A stretch of DNA of 64,000 nt, from NCBI GenBank assembly GCA_022649135.1, contig JALCNP010000007.1:1-64000 (forward strand). The letters are read 5' to 3'. The DNA is from Bifidobacterium sp. (GTDB taxonomy: Bacteria > Actinomycetota > Actinomycetes > Actinomycetales > Bifidobacteriaceae). Position numbers and translations under genes: made by a program. The notes beneath the pieces are model-generated. The model had not been told where the DNA came from, did no database searches, and was given only the letters and a program-made list of their open reading frames with translations. How positions within the stretch are numbered: the stretch's first letter is position 1; each line of letters opens with the position of its first letter. Below, in pieces: positions 1-7,639 of the stretch.

Positions 1-22
1 CACCGGAGCATAGACTCCGGTG
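1..22. terminator. Hairpin at the window edge
   Basis: Arms CACCGGAG (1-8) and CTCCGGTG (15-22) are perfectly complementary around a 6-nt loop. No T-run follows. It could terminate a gene lying before the window or the leftward patatin-like gene, whose stop lies at 85. Its role is inferred only from position. Confidence 0.4.
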
Positions 23-84
23 CCTCACCACCTCCCTCTTTCACATCCTGTGAGATCGATCATCGACGTCGGGAGGCGACGCCC

Positions 85-930
85 TCAGGACTCCAGAAAC
101 CGGCCGATTGATTCCGCCGCCGTATATCCCTTGCGATACATCATCTCCAGCCCCTCGAAGCTTTTCGTCAGGGTGGACAGGCCGCACAGGTCGTCCGGGG
201 CAAGAATCAGGACCTGCCCGTCCCTTTCGTAGTCCTTGGCGAGGGCGACCTCGTCGTTGTATATCCGGTATCTGTTCAGCAGCCTCTCCGCCGCGGCGGG
301 ATATGTGCGCTTCAGTATCCGAGCGGGCGCTATGTCCTTCTTCTGCTCCCGCAGAACGTCCTTGAGACGGGTCAGTATGACCACCACGCGATCAAAGCCG
401 TCGTCCACGGCCTTCTGCACGGGTATGGGGTCGGCTATACCCCCGTCGTAATAGGGGATGCCGTCGATCATGTACGGTTCGCAGGCGACGGGAACGGCGG
501 ATGAGGCCTTCATGATGTCATAGTCGTCGAAGGAGACCCGGGATTTGTCGAAGTAGGCGGTGGAACCGTCGAGCGCATTGCATGCCACCACGGTGAAGCC
601 GGTCGGATTGGCCTCGAATGCGTCGAAATCCACCGGGTACTCGCCGTCATGGTTCGACAGCGTCCCATAGACGTAGTCGAGATTCGCGAAGTTGCGGTCC
701 CTGATGAAATTATTGACGCTCGCGTATTCCTTGCGGAACGCGTAGTCCGTGTAGAACCTGTGCCCCCTGCCGGGCTGCTTCGCTATGAAGGACACCATGT
801 TGGCGCTTCCTGCCGACACCCCGTAGCAGTGATCGAAGGAGACGCCGTCGTCAAGGCAGCGATCCATCACCCCCGCCCCGAATATGGCCCGGAAGCCGCC
901 ACCCACATCAATCAACGCCGTCGAAACCAT
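85..930 (-). CDS. Patatin-like phospholipase family protein
   Basis: A predicted cytoplasmic serine lipid hydrolase of the bacterial patatin (RssA/YlaK-like) family, 281 residues. The glycine-rich oxyanion segment GGGFRAIF lies at residues 10-17, the nucleophile elbow GVSAG has Ser39, and the partner aspartate is in YYDGGIADP at about Asp162, so the Ser-Asp dyad is intact. There is no signal peptide or membrane segment. A purine-rich ribosome-binding site (AAAAGGGG) lies about 6 nt before the ATG. It stands alone; to its right is a gap with a transposase remnant. The substrate cannot be told from sequence; membrane phospholipid or acyl-lipid turnover is the usual assumption. Confidence 0.85.
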   Translation of the reverse strand: MVSTALIDVGGGFRAIFGAGVMDRCLDDGVSFDHCYGVSAGSANMVSFIAKQPGRGHRFYTDYAFRKEYASVNNFIRDRNFANLDYVYGTLSNHDGEYPVDFDAFEANPTGFTVVACNALDGSTAYFDKSRVSFDDYDIMKASSAVPVACEPYMIDGIPYYDGGIADPIPVQKAVDDGFDRVVVILTRLKDVLREQKKDIAPARILKRTYPAAAERLLNRYRIYNDEVALAKDYERDGQVLILAPDDLCGLSTLTKSFEGLEMMYRKGYTAAESIGRFLES

Positions 931-1191
931 AACAACCCCTTTTCCAACCTTCTTCGAAGCTTACGCACGGAGGAGGAAGAACACAACCCGCCTCTCACCC
1001 CACACGCCCGCGCCACGCTCCACCCGTGCTTAACCCTGTGCTCCGACCCCGATATTGTGTTGACTCTTGGCATGGTTAGATGTGTAGTGGGGAATGTCAT
1101 GAAAAGTGTGTAATTGGCTTTGATTGCCGATTCAGTGGATCGGAGGGAGGAGACGGTGAGCATGCCGACCGGGACAATGGCTGGTACGGTA

Positions 1192-1383
1192 GACCGCTCG
1201 ACCAACGCGATCGAGAGTCCGAACGCCAGGTTCCGCCGTTCCGTCCGGGCGCGCGGGCACCTCCCCAACGAGCAGGCCGCACTGGAACGCCTCTACCCGG
1301 CCGTCCGCTCGCCCGACCCCACAGGCGGGGACCGGATACGATGGGCGGCTAGGCGGAAGCCCGCGTCGGACGCGTTCGCTTGT
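1192..1383 (+). pseudogene. IS256-family (Mutator-type) transposase C-terminal remnant
   Basis: In this frame the translation contains STNAIESPNARFRRSVRARG, then LPNEQAALERLY, RSPDPTGG and RWAARRKPASDAFA. This is the conserved C-terminal end of IS256-type transposases (typically TNAIESLNARFRRAVRARG, FPTEQAALKCLY, RWTMRWKPALNAFA). The catalytic N-terminal two thirds are absent, and upstream codons do not resemble the family, so it is a dead fragment. It sits in the gene-poor gap 931-1601 between the patatin-like gene and murI. I found no inverted terminal repeats. The rest of that gap shows nothing else I can support. Confidence 0.8.
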
Positions 1384-1601
1384 CCCCTTCGCAGACCACC
1401 GGTCGCACGGCGGGGAACACCAATGAAAACCAGCAGTTACACACTTGACGAGACAGACCCCAGAGGGCGGGACGCGATCGGTGGGATGTGTGTGTCGGGA
1501 TGTGCGTGTCGAGGTGCGATGGGGTACGGGCATGTTCCGTTGACGGACGACTTGTCCTGGGAGTGCATCCGGTGATGTCATATGCCGCCACCGGTCCCGG
1601 A

Positions 1602-2378
1602 CTACGCCGTAAGCAGAGAACGCGCGAGCCGCGTCATACGCTCACTCGTGTCGGAGTTGGACAGATCCACCCTGCCGGTGGCATGCGCCGGTGCGAGCTT
1701 ACCCCAGGATTCGAGAACGACCTCCAGATGATGTGCCGTTCCCTCGTTCCCGTCGATGATGGCCGTCGAGGAGGGCGCCAGGCGCTCGAAATAGCTGCGG
1801 AAGAACACGAAGTGCGTGCATCCCAGCACTATGGAGTCGATTGTGGCGAGATCGTAGTGGTCAAAGTATCGGTGAAGGGTTTCCATGATGAGGTCACGGT
1901 CGTCGAGCTGGCCGTGCTCGACGATCTCCACGAGATCCGGGCAGGGTTCGCGGAAAATGACGTGGGATGATTCGAAGCGGCTCATCAGCGCCGAGAACTT
2001 CTTCTCGCGCAGGGTCAGCGGGGTCGCTGCCACGATGATGCGCTGAGGATTCCCATGGCCCCTGTCACAGGCGACTTTGAGGGCGGGCTCCATTCCGATG
2101 ATGGGGATGCTGTACTGGTCCCGAAGCTGGTTGACTGCCGCCGAGGTGGCCGTATTGCAGGCGATGACCACGGCCTTCACCCCCCTGGCCATGAATCGCT
2201 CGACGATCGCCGAAGACAGGGTTCTCACCTCCTGCGGAGTCTTGGTGCCGTAGGGCGCGTTCGCCGAATCGCCGAAATACAGGATGTGCTCATGCGGCAT
2301 GTCCCTGTGGATCTGACGGGCCACGGAGATGCCCCCGAGACCCGAATCGAAAACTCCAATTGGTGCGGTTGATGCCAT
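1602..2378 (-). CDS. murI: Glutamate racemase
   Basis: Interconverts L- and D-glutamate to supply D-Glu for peptidoglycan; cytoplasmic and cofactor-independent. The protein is 258 residues. The N-terminal [10 protein letters not shown] motif (residues 7-16), GDSANAPYG (36-44), the first catalytic cysteine in ACNTATSA (Cys74) and the second in LGCTHF (about residue 185) are all present. The start was set at 2378 because GAAGGAG lies 7 nt upstream; a longer in-frame extension to 2432 lacks family similarity. It is divergent from dapF, so two genes supplying peptidoglycan precursors (D-Glu and meso-diaminopimelate or lysine precursor) share one intergenic region. Confidence 0.96.
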   Translation of the reverse strand: MASTAPIGVFDSGLGGISVARQIHRDMPHEHILYFGDSANAPYGTKTPQEVRTLSSAIVERFMARGVKAVVIACNTATSAAVNQLRDQYSIPIIGMEPALKVACDRGHGNPQRIIVAATPLTLREKKFSALMSRFESSHVIFREPCPDLVEIVEHGQLDDRDLIMETLHRYFDHYDLATIDSIVLGCTHFVFFRSYFERLAPSSTAIIDGNEGTAHHLEVVLESWGKLAPAHATGRVDLSNSDTSERMTRLARSLLTA

Positions 2379-2552
2379 CGGTCGACTCCTTCGATATCGG
2401 GCGTCGCGTACGGATGCCACCGTTGCGTGCACATCGACGCCCAGCCACCTTGCAGTCTAGGGCCGCGGACGTTCCCTGATTGGTGCGTGCAGGTGAATAT
2501 GCGCATATTCTGCGCATTGAACGCACGGGTGACGGCATTGCGTCGATGCGTG

Positions 2553-2558
2553 TAGTCT
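2553..2558 (+). promoter_or_regulatory. Candidate leaderless -10 element of dapF
   Basis: TAGTCT ends 7 nt before the dapF ATG (2566), and no Shine-Dalgarno sequence is visible. This spacing would put transcription initiation at or next to the start codon. No convincing -35 hexamer. Confidence 0.5.
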
Positions 2559-2565
2559 TCAAACC

Positions 2566-3537
2566 ATGAGTGTACCCACACAGGTTTTCAAAGCGCAGGC
2601 GACCGGCAATGATTTCGTGATGTACGCCGATCCGGACGGTGAATTCGAGCCGACGCCGCAGGAGATTCGATGGCTGTGCGACCGGCACTTCGGCATCGGC
2701 GCCGACGGCCTGCTCCGGCTGACCCGCCCCGGATTCGTCAGGGATGTCTCCTCCGGCTCGGGGGGATGCGACCGTGGCATGGCCGAAGCCGAATGGTTCA
2801 TGGACTACCGCAACGCCGACGGCAGTGTGGCGCAGATGTGCGGAAACGGCACGCGGGCGATTACCTTGTTCGCTCAGCATTGCGGCCTGCTGGGCACCGG
2901 CATCGGATCGGAATGGGATCTTGGCACACGCGCCGGCGTCAAGCACGTCGTGGCACAGGGCGACGATCCGCTCCTGGGGGACAGCGTGTTCACGGTGGAC
3001 ATCGGCGGGTTCCGATGCGGGCCTATCGGGGAGTACCAGGTCGCGGTTCCGGGCGTGACGGGCACGGCCCCCGGCACTTATGTGGACATGGGGAACCCCC
3101 ACGTGGTCAGCATCCTGGGTGTTCCGGATTCGGGCGAGGTCCCGCCCGCACTTGCGCGTCTGGTGCGGGAGTCGACCCTGCCCGAGGTGCGGGTGCTGGA
3201 CGTGGGGACGAAGCCGGTGGTCGACCCGTCGATTCCCGGCGACCAGAATGTGGAGTTCGTCCAGGTGACGTCCCTCGGGGAGGGCGGCGCGGGGTCGGCC
3301 TTCATGCGGGTGAACGAACGCGGGTGCGGCGAGACGCTGTCCTGCGGCACGGGACTGTGCGCCACCGCGGCGACGTTGCATGCGTTGACGGGCGTGGGGG
3401 AATGGGGCATCGCCGTGCGGGGAGGCCATGTCCGCGTCGGCGTTTCCTCCGGAGAGGATCTTTCGCAGGGGCGTGTCCGTTTGACGGGAGGCGCGCGGAT
3501 CGTCGGGAAGATCGAGCTGCAGGGGTCCCCGCGCTAG
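2566..3537 (+). CDS. dapF: Diaminopimelate epimerase
   Basis: Converts LL- to meso-diaminopimelate in the lysine and peptidoglycan pathway, in the cytoplasm. The catalytic cysteine pair is intact: Cys92 in CGNGTR and Cys260 in CGETLSCGTG. The N-terminal motif FKAQATGNDFVM is also typical. At 323 residues it is longer than the usual 275-290, the extra being loops such as residues 60-75 (SSGSGGCDRG region). Its TAG stop shares the four bases CTAG (3534-3537) with the stop of the convergent VKOR-family gene. It is divergent from murI. Translation is probably from a leaderless mRNA. Confidence 0.96.
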   Translation: MSVPTQVFKAQATGNDFVMYADPDGEFEPTPQEIRWLCDRHFGIGADGLLRLTRPGFVRDVSSGSGGCDRGMAEAEWFMDYRNADGSVAQMCGNGTRAITLFAQHCGLLGTGIGSEWDLGTRAGVKHVVAQGDDPLLGDSVFTVDIGGFRCGPIGEYQVAVPGVTGTAPGTYVDMGNPHVVSILGVPDSGEVPPALARLVRESTLPEVRVLDVGTKPVVDPSIPGDQNVEFVQVTSLGEGGAGSAFMRVNERGCGETLSCGTGLCATAATLHALTGVGEWGIAVRGGHVRVGVSSGEDLSQGRVRLTGGARIVGKIELQGSPR

Positions 3538-4229
3538 GCGAAGATGCCGGATCCGTCCCTGAGAAGGATGATGGCGATCAGAATGACGATCCACAGCACG
3601 TCGACCATCAGATCGTAATGCAGGCGGAAGTAGGAGCGCAGACCCTCGCTGCGGCTCACCCGCTGCACGCTGACGGTGGCGTGGGAGAGCGCCATGAACT
3701 GGATGGTCGTCGCGAACATAAGAGTCAGGCACCACAGGCACAGGGCGTTGATCACGAACAGCGACTGTTCGAACAGCCAGTACGCGTAGAGCAGCGCGCA
3801 CAGGCCGCCGGCCCACGTGCACACGGCGAACCAGCGCGGCACCGCGATCCTCGCGAGCCCGATCACGGCAAGCGTGACGAAGATGCTTTCGGCCGCTATG
3901 CCGAAGAACGCGTTCGGAAAGCTCAGACCGCCGATTTTGACTATCTCCGCCTGCCAGGCCTCGGCGACCGTCGAGCAGGAGACGGTCTTGTTCACGTCGC
4001 AGGACAGAAGCTGCCGGGGGTGCCGGGCCAGCTCCAGGGTCTCCGCGGACAGCGCCAGGGAGACGATGAGGGCCAGCCCCGAGCTGGCGAGCATGACCAG
4101 ATACAGCCATGTGCTGCCGTGCCGCCAGCCCCGCAGCCCGCGTCCCGGCGTTGCGTGCATGCCTCCGCCGTGGTCCGTGCCGTGGTTGCCGTCGCTCTCA
4201 GGCGTGGAATCAAGAGATGTGTCTGTCAT
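3534..4229 (-). CDS. Vitamin K epoxide reductase (VKOR) family membrane protein
   Basis: A 231-residue integral membrane thiol oxidoreductase of the bacterial VKOR family, which in actinobacteria reoxidises DsbA-like partners for disulfide formation outside the membrane. After a hydrophilic N-terminus of about 35 residues come four to five hydrophobic segments. The loop cysteines are in LLSCDVNKTVSCSTV and the active-site CxxC is in NALCLWCLT, so both redox pairs are present. Start at 4229 is the first ATG, but AAGGA lies only about 2 nt from it, so a later in-frame ATG (MHATPG) is possible. It is convergent with dapF and divergent from the PHP gene. No DsbA partner is adjacent. Confidence 0.88.
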   Translation of the reverse strand: MTDTSLDSTPESDGNHGTDHGGGMHATPGRGLRGWRHGSTWLYLVMLASSGLALIVSLALSAETLELARHPRQLLSCDVNKTVSCSTVAEAWQAEIVKIGGLSFPNAFFGIAAESIFVTLAVIGLARIAVPRWFAVCTWAGGLCALLYAYWLFEQSLFVINALCLWCLTLMFATTIQFMALSHATVSVQRVSRSEGLRSYFRLHYDLMVDVLWIVILIAIILLRDGSGIFA

Positions 4230-4337
4230 ATCCTTACCGCTTTTCGCTGGTGTCGGTGGACGTCGCCGGTGAATCGGCGCCGTCCCGTTCGCGGCGTGGT
4301 GTGTCGCCGCCGGTTACTGCTTACCTGTGATTCAGTT

Positions 4338-4343
4338 TACGAT
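4338..4343 (+). promoter_or_regulatory. Candidate leaderless -10 element of the PHP gene
   Basis: TACGAT is followed by 6 nt and then the ATG at 4350; no Shine-Dalgarno is seen. This also supports 4350 as the start rather than a longer upstream frame. Confidence 0.5.
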
Positions 4344-4349
4344 GGTCGT

Positions 4350-5258
4350 ATGACTCGTGTTGATGATATGCGTGATCCTGTGCGCACGGGATGGGACATC
4401 CATTGCCACACGGTGTTCTCCGATGGCACGGAAACGCCGCGGACCCTGATCGTGCGGGCGAGGGAGGCCGGTCTCCTGGGTGTCGCCATCGCCGACCATG
4501 ACACCACCAGCGGCTGGGGGCAGGCGCGGCAGGCCGCGCGGAGGAACGGGCTCCCGCTGCTGCTGGGCACCGAGATCACGGCGGAGGACGACGACGTGTC
4601 GGTGCATATGCTTGCCTTCCAGTTTGATCCCGGTGAGATGCATATCGCGCGCATGTTCGAGGCCACGCGCGCCGCGCGAATCGCTCGGACGAAGCGCATG
4701 GTGGAGTCCATCTCCCACGACTACCCGATAACCTGGGACGACGTGCTCGCCCAGGTCAGGGAGGGCGACAACACAACCATCGGCAGACCTCATATCGCCG
4801 ATGCGCTGGTCGCCGCCGGGGTCTATGCCACGCGATCCCAGGCCTTCGGCGGAATAGTGAGCGGAACGAGCAGATATTACATTCCCACACCGTCGCCTGC
4901 GGCGGACGACGTCGTCCGGACGGTGAAGAGGGCCGGGGGAGTGAGTGTCATAGCTCATCCGGGCGATCCCAGCCGCAACACCACGCTGCTCTCCGACGAC
5001 CAGATCGAGCGGCTGGTCGAGCAGGGTCTCGACGGGCTGGAGGTGTGGCATCGGGGCAATCCACCCCGCCAGAGGATGCGGCTGCTGCGTCTTGCACAGC
5101 GGTGGAATCTGCTCGTCACCGGCGGCTCCGACTGGCATGGTTCCGGAAAACCGAACAGGCTGGGGGAGAACCTCACCGATGAGGAAACCGTTCGCGAGAT
5201 CAGGCGCCGGGGCGTTCTGTGCGACACGACGGACATGGAATCCCGTGATGGACAGTAG
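4350..5258 (+). CDS. PHP-domain phosphoesterase (TrpH/YciV-like)
   Basis: A 302-residue metal-dependent phosphoesterase of the stand-alone PHP family, whose characterised relatives hydrolyse 3',5'-nucleoside bisphosphates or trim short RNA ends. The metal ligands run in the expected order: DIHCHTVFSDGT near the N-terminus, ADHDTTSG, LGTEIT, VIAHPGD and GGSDWHG near the C-terminus. The reading frame is open far upstream, but that extension overlaps dapF and the VKOR gene out of frame and has no family similarity, so the ATG at 4350 was chosen. Divergent from the VKOR gene; a hairpin follows the stop. The substrate is inferred from the family only. Confidence 0.9.
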   Translation: MTRVDDMRDPVRTGWDIHCHTVFSDGTETPRTLIVRAREAGLLGVAIADHDTTSGWGQARQAARRNGLPLLLGTEITAEDDDVSVHMLAFQFDPGEMHIARMFEATRAARIARTKRMVESISHDYPITWDDVLAQVREGDNTTIGRPHIADALVAAGVYATRSQAFGGIVSGTSRYYIPTPSPAADDVVRTVKRAGGVSVIAHPGDPSRNTTLLSDDQIERLVEQGLDGLEVWHRGNPPRQRMRLLRLAQRWNLLVTGGSDWHGSGKPNRLGENLTDEETVREIRRRGVLCDTTDMESRDGQ

Positions 5259-5267
5259 ACAGTAGAA

Positions 5268-5299
5268 GGCGTGACATGTCCGGGGAGATGTGTCACGCC
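5268..5299 (+). terminator. Hairpin after the PHP gene
   Basis: GGCGTGACA (5268-5276) and TGTCACGCC (5291-5299) form a perfect 9-bp stem 9 nt after the PHP stop codon. No T-run follows, so termination is plausible but not certain. Confidence 0.5.
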
Positions 5300-5461
5300 A
5301 TATGATTGAGGGACCGCGCGGCGATCGACAGCCTCCCGCGGCCATGGTTCCCGTGGAATCTGACCATGGGCTGTGCCAATAGGCCCCGTCAGCGGCATCA
5401 TGCCCCTCCGGGGACAGCCGTGAAATCCGCAGTACCGCAGGGAGGATCTGCAGCGCGGGGG

Positions 5462-5686
5462 CTACAGGGCTCCGAATCCGACGGCATGCTTCGTCTCCGA
5501 ACCGATGAGCGCGTATCCGAGCGCCTTGCCCGGAACGATGATGTGACGGCCCTTGGTGTCGGTCAGATCGATGGTCTTCGAATTCTGCACAGCATCGGCG
5601 ATAAGGGCGCTGACGTTTTCCGCAGTGTCGTTCATGGTGAAGTTCACGGGTCGCGTCACGTTCTGAATGCCCAGCTCGATGTCCAT
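5462..5686 (-). CDS. DUF3107 family small protein
   Basis: A 74-residue actinobacterial protein beginning MDIELGIQNVTRPVNF, with TDTKGRHIIVPGKALGYALIG in its C-terminal half. This is the DUF3107 pattern of a short beta-rich domain with a central helix and an ATP-free, soluble look. Its function is unknown. The start at 5686 is supported by ACAGGAG a few nucleotides upstream; a longer in-frame start at 5743 has no such site. It follows the kinase-like gene on the same strand with a 65-nt gap, so the two could be cotranscribed. In other actinobacteria the family is often near DNA-repair helicases, which fits the UvrD-like gene 2 kb away, though that is recollection rather than evidence here. 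Confidence 0.85.
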   Translation of the reverse strand: MDIELGIQNVTRPVNFTMNDTAENVSALIADAVQNSKTIDLTDTKGRHIIVPGKALGYALIGSETKHAVGFGAL

Positions 5687-5751
5687 ATGTACTCCTGTTG
5701 TGTCGTGTTCCAATAGTTGTTCCGTTGAATATTGTGCCCGCAACGGCGGGG

Positions 5752-7527
5752 TTACGCCTTCGGCGTTGACGGGGTTGATGGCGTTGACGGGGTCGTCGGG
5801 GCTGTCTCGTTCGTGTCGTCCCCTCCGGGGGCGTCATCGTGCCTGCGGGGGGCCGCCGCGTCTCGGTCATCGTCGTGCTGATCTGCGTCTTGCGGGGCGA
5901 TGACGCCCGAGCGGTCGACATGATGAACGGCCTTGTACTCGTCCAAGCCCGCCTGCGCGTCGCGTATCGCCCGCTCCTCGCGCTCGAGGAGGGGGATGAG
6001 CACCGTGGCGGGATCGGCGTCGCGCGCATCCGCCGCCCGCTCCCGGGACGCGGATGCCGTTGCATCCGGATTCGCCATGCCGGGAGTCTGCCCGTGAAGA
6101 TTGCGGACGCTTACGTACTGGTGGGCGACGTGGGGGATTCTGGTCTGACCGGTCGCATCCTGAGAGGCGATCGATTCCTCGTCCAGCATGGCAAGGGCGA
6201 TGGTGGCGGACGACGATGGTCGATCGCCGTCGTCGCGGGCGCGCTGCACGGGTCTGTCCGCGGTCGAATCGGGATCGGGGGCGAAGCTTTGGGCTATCTG
6301 AGAGGACCCGGTTCTGTCCGATTCCCCCGTCGCGTCGTCGTCCGGCAGGCTGCCGGACGACGACGCCCTGTTCTCCGGGGCATCGGGACGGGCCCCCGCC
6401 GGGACGTCCGCCACGGTGGGGGCCGCACCCGCTCCCGCGAGGCTGTTCTGTCGTGGGGCCGCCGCCCCCCGCCGATCCGATTCCCCCAGAAGGGTGCCGA
6501 CGGTGATGGTGGAGGGACCCTGCTCCGAGGCGGAGCGGCCGATGCCGGAGGAGACCCCCGATGGCCGTGCCGTATGCCGCGTGACGTCGCTGAGCTGATG
6601 CGCGAGACGCTCCACCTGAGCCTTGAACTGCATGATCTTCATGTTGTCCGCCGCATTGAGCGCCTGGATGAATTCACCGACCTGCTCCATCTGCAGCCAC
6701 AGATTGGCGCGCAGCATGATCAGATCGTCGAGGCGGGCCCCCAGCATGCGACCGTATGCGGAAATGACGGCATTGCGGTGGCCCTCATCAAGCTTGGAGA
6801 AGACCCATGCGAGGTCGCGGGCGGGATCGTTCACCTGCATGTCCTGCCAGTTGGTCACCGCCGTGATCGCCGATCCGGAGAAGAGGAAGTCGCCGTCGCT
6901 GAACCCTCCATGGACGGGGCAGGTGGAGAATGACCACAATCCTTCCGTCTCCAGGATCCGTGACCAGCTGCCGGTTATCTCCGCCGGTATGTGACCCGCC
7001 TGCTGGAGGCGCTTGATCCATGATGTCAGCTGGGCGCGAATCTGCCCGGTGGTGAACACGGGGTACCTGTTCTCCTTGAGGAATCCAGGGCGAAGACGGT
7101 GAATGGCGCCTATCGCCGTTCCCACGCTTGAGCAGTCATCCAGGGTCAGCAGGCCAAGCGGTCGGGACTCGCCGTCGTGGTGCACCGCCACGACCACGGC
7201 GTTGCTCCCGGTGACGGACTGGTCGTCCTCACCCGGCTCAAACGCAAGCACACGGTCGAGACCGAATCCCAGACCCGCCGGATCCTTGGCGAATTCAAGC
7301 GTCTGTGCGGCGTGAACCCTGCTCCTCAGGCGTGCGCGTCCCTTGTCGGTGTCGCATGTCAGGACATCGTAGAGTTTCCCGGCGGCGTCCTGTACGACGG
7401 CCTGAGCTATGCCATACGACTCGTCCGTGGCGTTGGACTGTTCGCTGTCGCGCACTCCGGCCACGGCGATGCTCGGCATGGCCGCCGAGGTGAGGGCTGC
7501 CAACATAAGCTTGCTTCGTTGATTCAC
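5752..7527 (-). CDS. Aminoglycoside phosphotransferase-fold protein, probably catalytically inactive
   Basis: A 591-residue protein. Roughly residues 20-310 resemble the APH/choline-kinase fold: the sequence HGGFSDGDFLFSG at 206-218 and NWQDMQVNDPARDLAWVF (226 onward) occupies the place of the usual HGDxxxxN and DW/F..DPARDL motifs. The catalytic Asp is Gly208, the metal-binding Asn is Asp213 and the second metal Asp is Asn226, so I infer a pseudokinase or a strongly diverged enzyme. The C-terminal 270 residues are Ala/Ser/Asp-rich and low complexity, ending in TPSTPSTPSTPKA. The GTG start at 7527 was chosen because of a leaderless -10 element. It is divergent from the helicase gene. No signal peptide is convincing, though residues 6-24 are mildly hydrophobic. 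Confidence 0.7.
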   Translation of the reverse strand: MNQRSKLMLAALTSAAMPSIAVAGVRDSEQSNATDESYGIAQAVVQDAAGKLYDVLTCDTDKGRARLRSRVHAAQTLEFAKDPAGLGFGLDRVLAFEPGEDDQSVTGSNAVVVAVHHDGESRPLGLLTLDDCSSVGTAIGAIHRLRPGFLKENRYPVFTTGQIRAQLTSWIKRLQQAGHIPAEITGSWSRILETEGLWSFSTCPVHGGFSDGDFLFSGSAITAVTNWQDMQVNDPARDLAWVFSKLDEGHRNAVISAYGRMLGARLDDLIMLRANLWLQMEQVGEFIQALNAADNMKIMQFKAQVERLAHQLSDVTRHTARPSGVSSGIGRSASEQGPSTITVGTLLGESDRRGAAAPRQNSLAGAGAAPTVADVPAGARPDAPENRASSSGSLPDDDATGESDRTGSSQIAQSFAPDPDSTADRPVQRARDDGDRPSSSATIALAMLDEESIASQDATGQTRIPHVAHQYVSVRNLHGQTPGMANPDATASASRERAADARDADPATVLIPLLEREERAIRDAQAGLDEYKAVHHVDRSGVIAPQDADQHDDDRDAAAPRRHDDAPGGDDTNETAPTTPSTPSTPSTPKA

Positions 7528-7534
7528 AAGTTCC

Positions 7535-7540
7535 ACACTA
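7535..7540 (-). promoter_or_regulatory. Candidate leaderless -10 element of the kinase-like gene
   Basis: On the minus strand TAGTGT is followed by GGAACTT and then GTG at 7527. There is no Shine-Dalgarno, and the 7-nt spacing matches other candidates in this window. Confidence 0.45.
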
Positions 7541-7627
7541 ATACACGAATCGCCGTAAAACGAGTTCATCGGGCGCCCTGGTGGCTACGAGCGCCACCAA
7601 TGTGCGCTCCCGGGACAGTGTGGCTGA

Positions 7628-7633
7628 CACAAT
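7628..7633 (+). promoter_or_regulatory. Candidate -10 element of the helicase gene
   Basis: CACAAT followed by GGGGGT and the ATG at 7640. It matches TATAAT at four of six positions. The G-run could instead be a weak ribosome-binding site, so leaderless initiation is less certain here. Confidence 0.3.
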
Positions 7634-7639
7634 GGGGGT

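Noticed and set aside
2290..4110. Long minus-strand open frame overlapping dapF and murI
   Set aside because: It spans dapF antisense and has no recognisable family; composition is Arg/His/Gly-rich like other shadows.
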